Origin: Streptomyces barringtoniae
GTDB lineage: Bacteria; Actinomycetota; Actinomycetes; Streptomycetales; Streptomycetaceae
Assembly (NCBI RefSeq): GCF_020819595.1
Contig: NZ_JAJHNP010000007.1
Span: forward strand, 186,001 to 250,000
Length of the DNA: 64,000 nucleotides
Direction of reading: 5' to 3'
In this document: piece by piece, positions 15,001 through 24,282 of the stretch
How the letters are laid out: the number at the start of each line of letters is the position of its first letter
Numbering within the stretch: position 1 is the first letter of the stretch
Made by a program: the position numbers and the translations under genes
Notes under the pieces: generated by a model
The model's database searches: none
Seen by the model: only the letters and a program-made list of their open reading frames with translations
What the model was told of the DNA's origin: nothing

Positions 15001-16365
15001 TCAGGCCATCTCCTCGCCGAGGGGGTGGGGATTGGGGACGATGCGCCGGACGCTGAGCCTGCCCGGCGCTCTGAGGAACAGCGCCACTGCGGCGCAGGCG
15101 AGCCCGGTGCAGCCCGCCAGGAGGAACGCGGCGTGCGGGTCCCGGGCGGCGTACCCGGCCGCCCCCGTGCCGCAGCCGGCGGCGACCGGCAGGAGCCAGG
15201 CGCCGGTGAGCAGTCCGTGGACGCTCGCGTGGTGGTTCTCACCGAACAGGTCCGCGGCCAGCGCGGTGACCAGCGCCAAGGCCGTGGCACCGGCGGCCCC
15301 GGTGGCCGCCGCACAACCGAGGAGCAGCGCACCGCTGCCCGTGCGGGCCGCGATCAGCACGCCGAACTGTGCGGTGCCCAGCAGCAGACAGGCCGCCACC
15401 AGGGCGGTGCGCCGCCCCGAGCGGTCCGACAGCGCACCGGCCACGGCCGCCGCGGCGGCGCCCGCGACGGTCACCGACCGCAGCAACTCACCCGAGACAC
15501 CGAGCTGTTGGGCGTACCGCACCTGCAGGAGGATGCCCAGCACGGTGACGGCGGCCATGCCCAGCAGGCAGAGCCACGTCAGCCACAACGCCGGGCTCCT
15601 GCCCGCCTGCCGGAGAGTGTGGTGGCGTACGGCGGGCGGGTTCTTCTCGCGTGCCCGGCGGGCGACGGGATCGGCCGGCAGGGCCAGCGGGTCGGGCCGC
15701 GGCGGCCACCAGTTCCGCGGCGGGTCCCGGAGGAGACGGCCGGCGCCGGCCACGGCCAGGGACCCTCCGGCGCCCGCGACCGCGAGCAGCACCCGCGGGT
15801 CGGCGCCGACGACCGGAGGGAGGAGAAGCGGTACGGCCCCGAAGGCGAGCCCGCTCGCCACAACTCCCGTGGGGCCGCCCCGGCGCTCCGGCCACCACCT
15901 GCCCGGCAGCGTCAGACAGGTGGCGTGCACCAGGCCGGCCCCGACGCCGGCGCACACCGCGAAGGCGAGGCGGGCCACGTCGAGTTGGGGGGCCAGGGCG
16001 AGCGCCAGGTACCCGGCCAGGGTGCCGAGCGCTCCGGTGGTCATGGCCGTACGGGCGGGGAGCCGGCCGCTCTCCCGCAGCCGCCCGGCAGGGAGGGCGA
16101 CGGCCGCCTGGGCGAGCGCCCACACGCCGGCCGGCCAGTACAGGTCCCCGCCCCACCGGTGGGCGGCACGGAGACCGGGCTGCGCCGCGAAGAACGCGTA
16201 CGCGGCCCAGCTGATGCCCGCCATGCCCACCCAGGGCAGGACGACCATCCAGATCCGGCCACGGCCCAGCAGTTCGACGTCGCTCTCGCCGACCCGGTAC
16301 ACGCGGCCCCTGCGGTCCCTCACCTCCCTGCACAGCACGGGAGCGGGGGGATCGATGGTTTCCAT
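15001..16365 (-). CDS. OFA-like MFS transporter, copy C (diverged paralogue)
   Basis: A 454-residue paralogue of the next gene. Both share the N-terminus REVxDxRGRVYRVGExD, the LPGRWWPERRGG loop (WFPERRGA in the other) and the central RDPPRNWWP(P) loop. This copy is richer in Ala/Leu and has lost several polar membrane residues, so it may have a different substrate or serve as a partner subunit. The start METIDPPAPVLCREV is at 16365. It is the first gene of a two-gene operon, and upstream lies a region of decayed repeats. Confidence 0.8.
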   Translation of the reverse strand: METIDPPAPVLCREVRDRRGRVYRVGESDVELLGRGRIWMVVLPWVGMAGISWAAYAFFAAQPGLRAAHRWGGDLYWPAGVWALAQAAVALPAGRLRESGRLPARTAMTTGALGTLAGYLALALAPQLDVARLAFAVCAGVGAGLVHATCLTLPGRWWPERRGGPTGVVASGLAFGAVPLLLPPVVGADPRVLLAVAGAGGSLAVAGAGRLLRDPPRNWWPPRPDPLALPADPVARRAREKNPPAVRHHTLRQAGRSPALWLTWLCLLGMAAVTVLGILLQVRYAQQLGVSGELLRSVTVAGAAAAAVAGALSDRSGRRTALVAACLLLGTAQFGVLIAARTGSGALLLGCAAATGAAGATALALVTALAADLFGENHHASVHGLLTGAWLLPVAAGCGTGAAGYAARDPHAAFLLAGCTGLACAAVALFLRAPGRLSVRRIVPNPHPLGEEMA

Positions 16366-16503
16366 CTCGCGGCTTGCACCCCTTGCGTCGAAAGTTCTGG
16401 CCAGCGCCCCCTGTCCATTGCCTTTCGTGCGCGCGCGGGTCCCGGGGCCGACCGACGCGCACCGCCGGCCGGCCCCCGCGTCACTCAGCTCATGAACCGC
16501 CCC

Positions 16504-16730
16504 CCAACAGCCCGGCCACCCGCGCCGCACCGGACGGTGTTCCGCCCGGGGACAACCCCCGGCCTCCCGGCCGATGCCGTGTGGGCTCCGGTCGTCACAG
16601 GAGCCCGGCTGCTCGTGCCCGGCGGTCGGTGTTTCGCCCGGGGGGCAACCCCGGGCCTCCCGGCCGATGCCGTGCAGGCCCCCGCCGTCACAAGAGCCCC
16701 GCAGCCCGTGCCCAGCGGTACTTCGCCCCG
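16504..16730. repeat. Tandem 92-93 bp repeats derived from the 3' end of the acyl-CoA synthetase gene
   Basis: Two imperfect copies of about 92 bp (16535-16626 and 16627-16718) and part of a third (about 16504-16534) run past the stop of the acyl-CoA synthetase gene. On the minus strand each begins with GGGCGAA-(G/A)-(T/C)-ACCG. Copy 2 still reads RAAGLL-stop in one frame, like the true end of the gene, and copy 3 reads RVAGLL. The 3' end was therefore duplicated downstream and has since decayed. Confidence 0.75.
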
Positions 16731-18823
16731 AGCACCGCCACCGGCTTCTCGGTCGTGTACGGGTACGCCACGACCCCCCGCTCGAACAGGTACTGGCAGG
16801 CCTCCTCGACCTCGACGTCCCCCGCGAGGGACGCCACGACCGGCTTCTCGATCCCGCGCTCGCGGAACTCGGCGACCACGCGCGCCGTCAGCTCCGCGAA
16901 CACCATCGGCGGGGTGACGATGGTGTGCCAGTAGCCGAGCACCAGCGCGTGGATCCGCGGATCCTCCAGGCCGAGCCGGATCGTCGCCTCGTACGTCGAC
17001 GGCGGCTCGCCCCCGGTGATGTCGACCGGATTGCCGGCCGCGCCGAACGGCGGGATGAACCGGCGGAACGCCTCGTCCAGGTCGGGCGGGATCTCCATCA
17101 GGGACAGCCCGTTGTCGGTCACCGCGTCCGACAGCAGCACGCCGCTGCCGCCCGCGCCGGTGATGATCACGACGTTGTCGCCCCTGGGGGCGGGCAGGAC
17201 GGGCAGGGCGCGGGCGTATTCCAGCATGTCGTTCAGGCCCGGCGCCCGGATGACGCCCGCCTGCCTGAGGATGTCGTCGTACACCGCGTCGTCGCCCGCG
17301 AGCGCGCCCGTGTGCGAGCCGGCCGCCTTCGCGCCCGCCGCCGTACGGCCCGCCTTCAGCACCACCACCGGCTTCTTGGGCACGGTCGCCCGCGCCGCCG
17401 CCACGAACGCCCGCCCGTCCTTGAGGTCCTCCAGGTGCATGGCGATGCACTCGGTGTGCGGGTCCTCGCCGAACCAGGTCAGCAGGTCGTCCTCGTCCAG
17501 GTCCGACTTGTTGCCGAGGCCGACGATCGCCGACACACCCGTCTTCGTGGTGCGGGCGAACCCCAGGATGGCCATGCCGATGCCGCCGGACTGCGAGGTC
17601 AGCGCCACCCCGCCCCTGACGTCGTACGGCGTGCAGAACGTGGCGCACAGGTCCTGCCAGGTGGAGTAGTAGCCGTAGATGTTCGGGCCGAGCAGGCGAA
17701 CCCCGTACCGCTCGGCGATCTCCACGATCTCCGCCTGGAGTCGGTGCTCGCCGGTCTCGGCGAACCCGGAGGGGATCAGGACGGCGTTGGGGATCTTCTT
17801 CCGTCCCACCTCCTCCAGCGCGGCTGCCACGAACTTGGCGGGAATGGCGAAGACGGCCACATCCACCTCACCGGGAACGTCCGTGACACTCTTGTACGCC
17901 TTGCGGCCCAGGATGTCATCGGCCCTGGGGTTCACCGGATGGATCTCCCCGGAGAATCCGCCGTCGACGAGGTTGCGCATCACCGAGTTGCCGATCTTGC
18001 CCGCCTCGTTGGACGCGCCGATGACGGCGACCGACGACGGCTGCATCAGCCGGCGCATGGACGCGAGGATCTCGTCACGTGTGTACGTCTTCCTCGCCAC
18101 CGGCTGCTTCCCGGCGAGGATCACCCGGATGTCGGCGGCCATCGCGCCCTCGGGTGTCGCGATCACCGGGTTGAGGTCCACCTCGGCGATCTCCGGGAAG
18201 TCCGCGACCAGTTGGGAGACCCGCCGGATCTGTTCGGCGACCGACCACCGGTCCACCCCGGCCTGCCCGCGCACCCCGCGCAGGATCTCCGCCGACCGGA
18301 TGGAGTCCAGCATCGACAGCGCCTCGTCGGCCGTGACCGGCGCCAGCCGGAACGTCACGTCCTTCAGCACCTCGACCAGCACCCCGCCGAGCCCGAACGC
18401 CACCACCTTCCCGAACGTCGGGTCGGTGACCGCGCCGACGATCACCTCCTGCCCCTTGGGCAGCAGCTCCTGCACCTGCACGCCCTCGATCCGGGCCGCG
18501 GCGTCGTACGCGCGGGCGTTCTGCACGATCCGGCAGAACGCGGCCCGTACGTCCGCCGCGCCCTCCACGCCCACCACGACCCCGCCGGCGTCGGTCTTGT
18601 GCAGGATGTCCGGCGAGACGATCTTCATGACCACCGGCCCGCCGAAGCGTGCCGCCGCGGCCACCGCCTCGTCCACGTCCGCCGCCAGCTCCTCGCCCGG
18701 TACGGCGATCCCGTACGCGTCGGCGATCACCTTGCCCTCGGGCGCCGTGAGTGCCGTACGGCCCTCGGCGCGCACCGAGTCGAGGAGCGCGCGCACCCGC
18801 AGCTCCCGGTCCTCTGCCACCAC
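16688..18823 (-). CDS. ADP-forming acyl-CoA synthetase (acetate--CoA ligase family)
   Basis: A 711-residue single-chain NDP-forming acyl-CoA synthetase. The ATP-grasp (beta-like) part comes first (about residues 1-235, GGPVVMKIVSPDILHKTDAGGV), then the CoA-binding and ligase (alpha-like) parts (SSVAVIGASNEAGKIGN; TSQSGGIG; SHTGALAGDDAVYDD with the probable phospho-His). The order is reversed relative to many archaeal enzymes. It makes an acyl-CoA from acid, ATP and CoA. The start GTG is 1 bp after the stop of the CoA-transferase gene, so it belongs to the oxalate operon. Oxalate or formate activation is a reasonable but unproven substrate. Confidence 0.87.
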   Translation of the reverse strand: MVAEDRELRVRALLDSVRAEGRTALTAPEGKVIADAYGIAVPGEELAADVDEAVAAAARFGGPVVMKIVSPDILHKTDAGGVVVGVEGAADVRAAFCRIVQNARAYDAAARIEGVQVQELLPKGQEVIVGAVTDPTFGKVVAFGLGGVLVEVLKDVTFRLAPVTADEALSMLDSIRSAEILRGVRGQAGVDRWSVAEQIRRVSQLVADFPEIAEVDLNPVIATPEGAMAADIRVILAGKQPVARKTYTRDEILASMRRLMQPSSVAVIGASNEAGKIGNSVMRNLVDGGFSGEIHPVNPRADDILGRKAYKSVTDVPGEVDVAVFAIPAKFVAAALEEVGRKKIPNAVLIPSGFAETGEHRLQAEIVEIAERYGVRLLGPNIYGYYSTWQDLCATFCTPYDVRGGVALTSQSGGIGMAILGFARTTKTGVSAIVGLGNKSDLDEDDLLTWFGEDPHTECIAMHLEDLKDGRAFVAAARATVPKKPVVVLKAGRTAAGAKAAGSHTGALAGDDAVYDDILRQAGVIRAPGLNDMLEYARALPVLPAPRGDNVVIITGAGGSGVLLSDAVTDNGLSLMEIPPDLDEAFRRFIPPFGAAGNPVDITGGEPPSTYEATIRLGLEDPRIHALVLGYWHTIVTPPMVFAELTARVVAEFRERGIEKPVVASLAGDVEVEEACQYLFERGVVAYPYTTEKPVAVLGAKYRWARAAGLL

Positions 18824-18824
18824 G

Positions 18825-20066
18825 TCAGATCACTCCGTTCGACTTCAGCAGGCGCAGCTCCTCGTCACCGAGGCCGAGTTCGCCGATGTAGACCTCTTCG
18901 TTGTGCTCGCCGAGCAGCGGTGAACTGGTCACGTCCACAGGGGAGTCGGAGAGTTTGAGCGGGCTGCCGACGGTCACGAACTCGCCGCGCTCGGGGTGCG
19001 GGACGCGCACCACCATCTCGTTGGCGGCCAGCGAGGCGTCCTCGATGATCTCCTTGGTGGACAGGATCGGCCCGCACGGGATGTTGTGCGCGTTGAGCTT
19101 CTCCAGCACCTCCCACTTGGGGAGGGTGGACGACCACTCCTCGATCAGCTGGAACATCTTGTTCAGCTTGGGCAGCCGGGCCTCGGGAGTCGCCCACTCG
19201 GGGTCGTCGGCGAGTTCGGGCCGGCCGATGAGCTCGCTGAGCGGCTTCCAGCCGACCGGCTGGACGATGACGTACACATAGTCGTTCGGGCCGCCGGGTG
19301 CGCACTTGACCGCCCAGCCGGGCTGGCCGCCACCGGAAGCGTTGCCTGACCTGGGAACCTCGGTGCCGAAGTCGTCGTTGGGATATTCGGCGAGCGGCCC
19401 GTGCGCCAGGCGCTGCTGGTCGCGGAGCTTGACCCGGCAGAGGTTGAGCACGGCGTGCTGCATGGCGACGTTGACGCGCTGGCCGCGCCCGGTGCGCTCG
19501 CGCTGGAAGAGGGCCGCGAGGATGCCCGCGACGGTGTGCACTCCGGTGCCCGAGTCCCCGATCTGGGCGCCGGTGGCGAGCGGCGGCCCGTCCTCGAAGC
19601 CGGTGGTCGACATCGACCCGCCCATGGCCTGGGCGACGACCTCGTAGGCCTTGTAGTTGGTGTACGGGCCCTCGCCGAAGCCCTTGATGGAGGCGTAGAC
19701 GATCCGCGGGTTGATCTCCTTGATTCGGTCCCAGGTGAACCCCATCCGGTCGACCGCGCCGGGGCCGAAGTTCTCGACCATGACGTCCGAGCGGCGGATG
19801 AGTTCGGTGAGGATCTCCTTGCCGCGTTCGGTCTTGGTGTTCAGGGTGATGCTGCGCTTGTTGCAGTTGAGCATCGTGAAGTACAGCGAGTCCACGTCCG
19901 GGAGGTCGCGCAGCTGTTTGCGGGTGATGTCGCCGGTGGGTGCCTCGAGCTTGACGACGTCGGCGCCGAGCCAGGCCAGCAGCTGGGTGGCGGAGGGCCC
20001 CGACTGGACGTGGGTCATGTCCAGGACGCGTATGCCGTCAAGAGCCCTGGTCGCAGTTTCGTTCAT
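18825..20066 (-). CDS. frc: Formyl-CoA:oxalate CoA-transferase type family III CoA-transferase
   Basis: A 413-residue family III CoA-transferase. The catalytic Asp is Asp171 in [19 protein letters not shown], and the glycine loop [11 protein letters not shown] closes over the active site as in Frc. The N-terminal [20 protein letters not shown] and the [14 protein letters not shown] segments are typical. The enzyme moves CoA from formyl-CoA to oxalate. It lies between the ThDP decarboxylase and the acyl-CoA synthetase, 12 bp downstream of the former, which supports the oxalate assignment. Confidence 0.87.
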   Translation of the reverse strand: MNETATRALDGIRVLDMTHVQSGPSATQLLAWLGADVVKLEAPTGDITRKQLRDLPDVDSLYFTMLNCNKRSITLNTKTERGKEILTELIRRSDVMVENFGPGAVDRMGFTWDRIKEINPRIVYASIKGFGEGPYTNYKAYEVVAQAMGGSMSTTGFEDGPPLATGAQIGDSGTGVHTVAGILAALFQRERTGRGQRVNVAMQHAVLNLCRVKLRDQQRLAHGPLAEYPNDDFGTEVPRSGNASGGGQPGWAVKCAPGGPNDYVYVIVQPVGWKPLSELIGRPELADDPEWATPEARLPKLNKMFQLIEEWSSTLPKWEVLEKLNAHNIPCGPILSTKEIIEDASLAANEMVVRVPHPERGEFVTVGSPLKLSDSPVDVTSSPLLGEHNEEVYIGELGLGDEELRLLKSNGVI

Positions 20067-20078
20067 GACGGGCGCTCC

Positions 20079-21761
20079 TCACTTGTACATGGTCTGGTTC
20101 ATGGTTCCGGGGGCGTAGGCGTCCGGGTCGACCCAGACGTTGATCAGCGACGGCTTGCCCGACTCGCGGGCCCGGCGCAGCGCGGGGCCGATGTCGGCGG
20201 GGTCGCGGACCTCCTCGCCGTAACCGCCCAGCATCTGCGCGAACTTGTCGTACGGCACGTCGCCGAGGGTGTTGCCGACCCGCTCGCGGTCCTTGCCGTA
20301 CTTGGCGGCCTGGCCGTAACGGATCTGGTTCATCGAGGAGTTGTTGCCGACGATCCCGACGAAGGGCAGGTCATAGCGGACCAGGGTCTCGAAGTCCCAG
20401 CCGGTCAGGGAGAACGCGCCGTCGCCGAAGAGGGCGACGACCTCCTTGTCCGGGCGGGCCTGCTTGGCGGCGAGCACGAAGGGGATGCCGACGCCGAGGG
20501 TGCCGAGGGGGCCCGGGTCCATCCAGTGGCCGGGCGACTTGGGCTGGACGACCTGCCCGGAGAAGGTGACGATGTCGCCGCCGTCGCCGATGTAGATCGA
20601 GTCCTCGGTGAGGAAGTCGTTGATCTCGCTGACGAGGCGGTACGGGTGGATGGGGGAGGCGTGCGACCTCAGCTGCGGCAACCGCTTCTCCAGCGCCGCC
20701 TGCTCGGCCGCCCGCAGCTCCTCCAGCCACTCCTTGCGCTTGGCCGCGCCGCCGTTGATGCGTCCGGAGGCGGCCTCGGTGACGGACTTCAGGACCAGGC
20801 CGGCGTCACCGACGATGCCGAGGTCGACGTCCCGGTTCTTGCCCACGGTGCGGTAGTCCAGGTCGATCTGGACGACCGTGGCGTCGGGGGAGAGGCGCTT
20901 GCCGTAACCCATCCGGAAGTCGAACGGCGTGCCGACGATCACGATGACGTCGGCGCCCGCGAAGGCGTAGCGGCGGGAGAGCTGGAAGTGGTGCGGGTCG
21001 CCGGGCGGGAGGGTGCCGCGTCCGGCGCCGTTCATGTACGCGGGAACGTTGAGGGTGCGCACCAGCTCGATGGCGGCCTCGGTGCCGCGCGTCGTCCACA
21101 CCTGGCTGCCGAGCAGGATCGCGGGCTTCTCGGCGTGCACGAGCAGGTCGGCGAGCTTCTCGACCGCGTCGGGGTCGCCGGCCGAGCGGGTGGAGGCGCG
21201 GTAGGCGCCGGGCCGGGGCACTCGTGCCTTGTCGGCCGGCACCTTGGCGTCCAGGACATCGCGGGGGATCTCCAGGAAGGAGGGGCCGGGCGCGCCGTGG
21301 TAGCACTCGCGGAACGCCATCGAGACCATGTCGGCGGCGCGGGCGGTGTCCGGGACGGTCGCCGCGAACTTGGTGATCGGCGTCATCATGTCGACGTGCG
21401 GCAGGTCCTGCAGGGAGCCCATCTTGTGCTGGGTGAGCGCGCCCTGGCCGCCGATCAGCAGCATCGGGGACTCGGCGCGGAAGGCGTTGGCGACCCCGGT
21501 GACGGCGTCGGTGGTGCCGGGGCCGGCGGTGACGACCGCGCAGCCGGGCTTGCCGGTGATGCGGGCGTAGCCGTCTGCGGCGTGCGCGGCGACCTGCTCG
21601 TGGCGTACGTCGACGACTTCTATGCCCTCGTCGACGCAGCCGTCGTAGATGTCGATGATGTGGCCGCCGCACAAGGTGTAGATACGGTCGACCCCCTCGG
21701 CCTTCAGCGCCTTGGCAACGAGATGACCACCGGAGATCACGTCCTGGGTGTCGTCGGGCAT
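20079..21761 (-). CDS. ThDP-dependent decarboxylase, probable oxalyl-CoA decarboxylase
   Basis: A 560-residue acetolactate-synthase-fold enzyme. The activating Glu55 is in DVRHEQVAAHAADGYARITG, and the ThDP/Mg motif GDGAFSLTGWDFETL ends in GNNSSMN. Its sequence alone would fit several members of the family. The neighbouring formyl-CoA:oxalate CoA-transferase, formate dehydrogenase and oxalate-type antiporter make oxalyl-CoA decarboxylase (oxalyl-CoA to formyl-CoA and CO2) the best assignment. The start MPDDTQDVISGG lies behind GGGACAGGAC. The promoter region carries the candidate GntR sites. Confidence 0.75.
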   Translation of the reverse strand: MPDDTQDVISGGHLVAKALKAEGVDRIYTLCGGHIIDIYDGCVDEGIEVVDVRHEQVAAHAADGYARITGKPGCAVVTAGPGTTDAVTGVANAFRAESPMLLIGGQGALTQHKMGSLQDLPHVDMMTPITKFAATVPDTARAADMVSMAFRECYHGAPGPSFLEIPRDVLDAKVPADKARVPRPGAYRASTRSAGDPDAVEKLADLLVHAEKPAILLGSQVWTTRGTEAAIELVRTLNVPAYMNGAGRGTLPPGDPHHFQLSRRYAFAGADVIVIVGTPFDFRMGYGKRLSPDATVVQIDLDYRTVGKNRDVDLGIVGDAGLVLKSVTEAASGRINGGAAKRKEWLEELRAAEQAALEKRLPQLRSHASPIHPYRLVSEINDFLTEDSIYIGDGGDIVTFSGQVVQPKSPGHWMDPGPLGTLGVGIPFVLAAKQARPDKEVVALFGDGAFSLTGWDFETLVRYDLPFVGIVGNNSSMNQIRYGQAAKYGKDRERVGNTLGDVPYDKFAQMLGGYGEEVRDPADIGPALRRARESGKPSLINVWVDPDAYAPGTMNQTMYK

Positions 21762-21829
21762 GGCGAAGTCCTGTCCCTTTCGTAGGGGGTTGGGCGGGTC
21801 GCGGTGCGCTGCATACGGACAGTGGAGGG

Positions 21830-21869
21830 CTGTATGCAGTAGATTGCATACAGTCGACGAATACTGTAT
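21830..21869. promoter_or_regulatory. Palindromic GntR-type sites upstream of the ThDP decarboxylase and sucC
   Basis: A perfect 9-bp inverted repeat CTGTATGCA/TGCATACAG with a 6-bp centre (21830-21853) is followed by the small palindrome ATACTGTAT (21861-21869). The arms are variants of CTGTAGACA found upstream of GntR and of the formate dehydrogenase operon; the sequence GTCGACGAA next to it also recurs at 9797-9805. It stands in the 235-bp divergent control region of the oxalate operon and sucCD. Confidence 0.6.
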
Positions 21870-21996
21870 GAAACTTGTTATCCCGCATCGGGTGGGTGGT
21901 GTCCAGGGGGCGTACACACTTTTCGGTCGTCGAAGTCCGGTCCTTTCCAGTCAGTAACGGCCGGACCCGCGACGACCTCGCAGACAGGAGCCACAC

Positions 21997-23127
21997 ATGG
22001 ACCTGTACGAACACCAGGCACGGCAGCTCTTCGAGGAACACGGCATCCCCGTCCCGCGGGCCGAGGTCGCCGACTCGCCCCAGCAGGCCCGCGGGATCGC
22101 CCGCCGGCTCGGGGGCCGGGCCGTGGTCAAGGCCCAGGTGAAGACCGGAGGGCGCGGCAAGGCGGGCGGGGTCAGGTTCGCCGCCGACCCGGCCGCGGCG
22201 GAGCTGACCGCACGGCAGATCCTCGGCATGGACATCAAAGGCCACCGTGTCCGCACGGTGCTGCTCGCCGAACCGGTCGACATCGCCGAGGAGTTCTACG
22301 TCTCCTACGTCCTCGACCGCACCGCCGGCGGCTTCCTCGCCATCGCCTCCGCCCAGGGCGGCATGGAGATCGAGGAGGTCGCGGCGACGAGACCGCAGGC
22401 GGTGGCGCGGATCCCGGTCGACCGGGCCGAGGGCGTAACCTCCGCCAAGGCGGGGGAGATCGCGAGCGCGGCCGGCCTGCCCCCGCAGACCGTCGACGTC
22501 CTCGTGCGCCTTTGGCAGGTACTGGTCCGCGAGGACGCCCTGCTGGTCGAGGTCAACCCGCTGGTGCGCACCGCACAGGGGCGGATCCTCGCCCTGGACG
22601 GCAAGGTCACCGTGGACGACAACGCCCGCTTCCGGCAGGCCCGTTGGGGCGCACGGGACGAGGAGCACCAGGACCCGCTGGAGGCGGCCGCCGCCGAGCG
22701 CGGCCTCACCTACGTCAGGCTCGACGGACAGGTCGGGGTCATCGGCAACGGTGCGGGCCTGGTCATGTCCACCCTGGACGTCGTCGCCGGCTGCGGCGCC
22801 CGACCCGCCAACTTCCTCGACATCGGCGGCGGGGCCTCCGCGCAGGTGATGGCCGACGGACTGTCGGTGATCCTCTCCGACCCGGCCGTGAAGTCCGTCC
22901 TCGTCAACGTCTTCGGCGGGATCACCGCCTGCGACGCGGTCGCCGAGGGAATCGTGGCGGCCGTCGACACCGTCCGGCTGACCAAGCCGCTCGTCGTCCG
23001 CCTCGACGGCAACAACGCCGCACGCGGACGCGCGATCCTCGGCGAGCGCGCCCATCCGCTCGTCGAACAGGCCACCACCATGGACGGCGCCGCCCGCCGG
23101 GCCGCCGAACTCGCCCACACCGTCTGA
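21997..23127 (+). CDS. sucC: Succinate--CoA ligase-type beta subunit (catabolic paralogue)
   Basis: A 376-residue SucC. The ATP-grasp start [20 protein letters not shown], the [14 protein letters not shown] nucleotide loop, LLVEVNPLV and the C-terminal [18 protein letters not shown] are typical. It pairs with the SucD product 11 bp downstream to make an acyl-CoA with ATP. Because it is divergent from the oxalate operon and controlled from the same region, it is probably a second, specialised copy rather than the citric-acid-cycle enzyme. The acid substrate (succinate, malate, oxalate) is not known. Confidence 0.88.
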   Translation: MDLYEHQARQLFEEHGIPVPRAEVADSPQQARGIARRLGGRAVVKAQVKTGGRGKAGGVRFAADPAAAELTARQILGMDIKGHRVRTVLLAEPVDIAEEFYVSYVLDRTAGGFLAIASAQGGMEIEEVAATRPQAVARIPVDRAEGVTSAKAGEIASAAGLPPQTVDVLVRLWQVLVREDALLVEVNPLVRTAQGRILALDGKVTVDDNARFRQARWGARDEEHQDPLEAAAAERGLTYVRLDGQVGVIGNGAGLVMSTLDVVAGCGARPANFLDIGGGASAQVMADGLSVILSDPAVKSVLVNVFGGITACDAVAEGIVAAVDTVRLTKPLVVRLDGNNAARGRAILGERAHPLVEQATTMDGAARRAAELAHTV

Positions 23128-23138
23128 GGAGCCGGGAC

Positions 23139-24020
23139 ATGGCCATCCACCTCACCAAGGAGAGCAAGGTCCTCGTCCAGGGCATGACCGGAGGCCAGGG
23201 CATGCGGCACACCCGGCGCATGCTCGCGGCCGGCACGAACGTCGTCGGCGGGGTCAACCCGCGCAAGGCCGGGCAGACCGTCGACTTCGACGGGCGGGCC
23301 GTACCCGTCTTCGGCTCGGTCGCCGACGGCATCCGGTCGACCGGAGCCGATGTCACCGTCGTCTTCGTGCCGCCCGCCTTCGCCAAGGCCGCCGTCACCG
23401 AGGCCGCCGACGCCCGCATCCCCCTCGCCGTCGTCATCACCGAGGGCATCCCGGTCCACGACACGGTGGCCTTCACCGCGTACGCGCGTCGCAACGGCAC
23501 CCGGATCATCGGCCCCAACTGCCCCGGCCTGATCACCCCCGGCCAGTCCAACGCCGGCATCATCCCCGCCGACATCGCCAAGCCCGGCCCCATCGGCCTG
23601 GTCTCCAAGTCGGGCACGCTGACGTACCAGCTCATGTACGAGCTCCGCGACACCGGCTTCTCCACCTGCGTCGGCATCGGCGGCGACCCCGTCGTCGGCA
23701 CCAGCCACATCGACTGCCTCGCCGCCTTCCAGGACGACCCCGACACCGAACTCGTCGTCCTCATCGGGGAGATCGGCGGCGACGCCGAGGAACGCGCCGC
23801 CGCCTACATCCACGACCACGTCACCAAGCCCGTCGTCGGCTACATCGCCGGGTTCACCGCACCCGAGGGCCGCACCATGGGCCACGCCGGCGCGATCGTC
23901 TCCGGCTCGTCCGGCACCGCCCGCGCCAAGCAGGAGGCCCTGGAGGCGGCCGGAGTCCGCGTCGGGCGTACTCCGACGGAGACGGCGCGACTGGTCCTGG
24001 ACGCGCTGGGGGCCGGCTGA
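23139..24020 (+). CDS. sucD: Succinate--CoA ligase-type alpha subunit
   Basis: A 293-residue SucD. The CoA-binding Rossmann part has [19 protein letters not shown], the [11 protein letters not shown] loop is intact, and the phosphorylated His lies in [16 protein letters not shown]. The start ATG is behind GAGGAGCCGGGAC. It forms a two-gene unit with sucC. Downstream is an unusual pyrimidine-rich spacer and then an aldehyde dehydrogenase gene on the same strand. Confidence 0.9.
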   Translation: MAIHLTKESKVLVQGMTGGQGMRHTRRMLAAGTNVVGGVNPRKAGQTVDFDGRAVPVFGSVADGIRSTGADVTVVFVPPAFAKAAVTEAADARIPLAVVITEGIPVHDTVAFTAYARRNGTRIIGPNCPGLITPGQSNAGIIPADIAKPGPIGLVSKSGTLTYQLMYELRDTGFSTCVGIGGDPVVGTSHIDCLAAFQDDPDTELVVLIGEIGGDAEERAAAYIHDHVTKPVVGYIAGFTAPEGRTMGHAGAIVSGSSGTARAKQEALEAAGVRVGRTPTETARLVLDALGAG

Positions 24021-24128
24021 CCCGTCCCCAGACGCCCCCCTTCCCTTCCCACCTCGTCCCCCCTCCCACCCCATCCCCCTTCCTCCTCATTCCCCTCCCT
24101 CCTCATTCCCCTCCCACCCCATTGCCTC
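24021..24128. repeat. Pyrimidine-rich low-complexity spacer
   Basis: The plus strand is almost all C and T, made of irregular repeats of ccctcccacccc, ttcctcctcatt and similar. Such a strand-biased tract between sucD and the aldehyde dehydrogenase gene can form triplex or slipped structures and is open to slippage changes. It has no coding signal. Confidence 0.75.
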
Positions 24129-24190
24129 CCATCTCGTTGCCGCCCCTCGGGTTCGACCCCCGTACCCGAGCGACCCCCTCCGAGCCATCC

Positions 24191-24250
24191 CCGAGCCACC
24201 CCACCCCTTGCGCGAGCCACCCCACCCCTTGCCCGAGCCACCCCACCCCG
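24191..24250. repeat. 21-bp tandem repeat before the aldehyde dehydrogenase gene
   Basis: Units starting GAGCCACCCCACCCCTTGC begin at 24193, 24214 and 24235; the third is cut after CCACCCC. A diverged unit precedes at 24182. The array ends about 30 bp before the ATG of the next gene, so it may affect its expression. Confidence 0.75.
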
Positions 24251-24282
24251 CCCCGACCGTGCACCGAGAGCGGAGCCGACGT

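Noticed and set aside
16574..18958. A 794-codon plus-strand open frame opposite the acyl-CoA synthetase
   Set aside because: It is the antisense frame of a conserved gene with Asp/Arg/Val-rich, low-information sequence.
20079..21761. Annotation as acetolactate synthase
   Set aside because: The fold is the same, but the direct neighbours (CoA-transferase, formate dehydrogenase, oxalate-type transporter) and absence of an ilvN partner favour an oxalyl-CoA decarboxylase role.
19401..21785. A 794-codon plus-strand open frame over the CoA-transferase and ThDP decarboxylase genes
   Set aside because: It lies opposite two well-conserved enzymes, has no family resemblance, and is the normal by-product of GC-rich codon bias.
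24181..24250. Repeat array considered as CRISPR
   Set aside because: The 21-bp units are directly joined with no spacers, and no cas genes are near.
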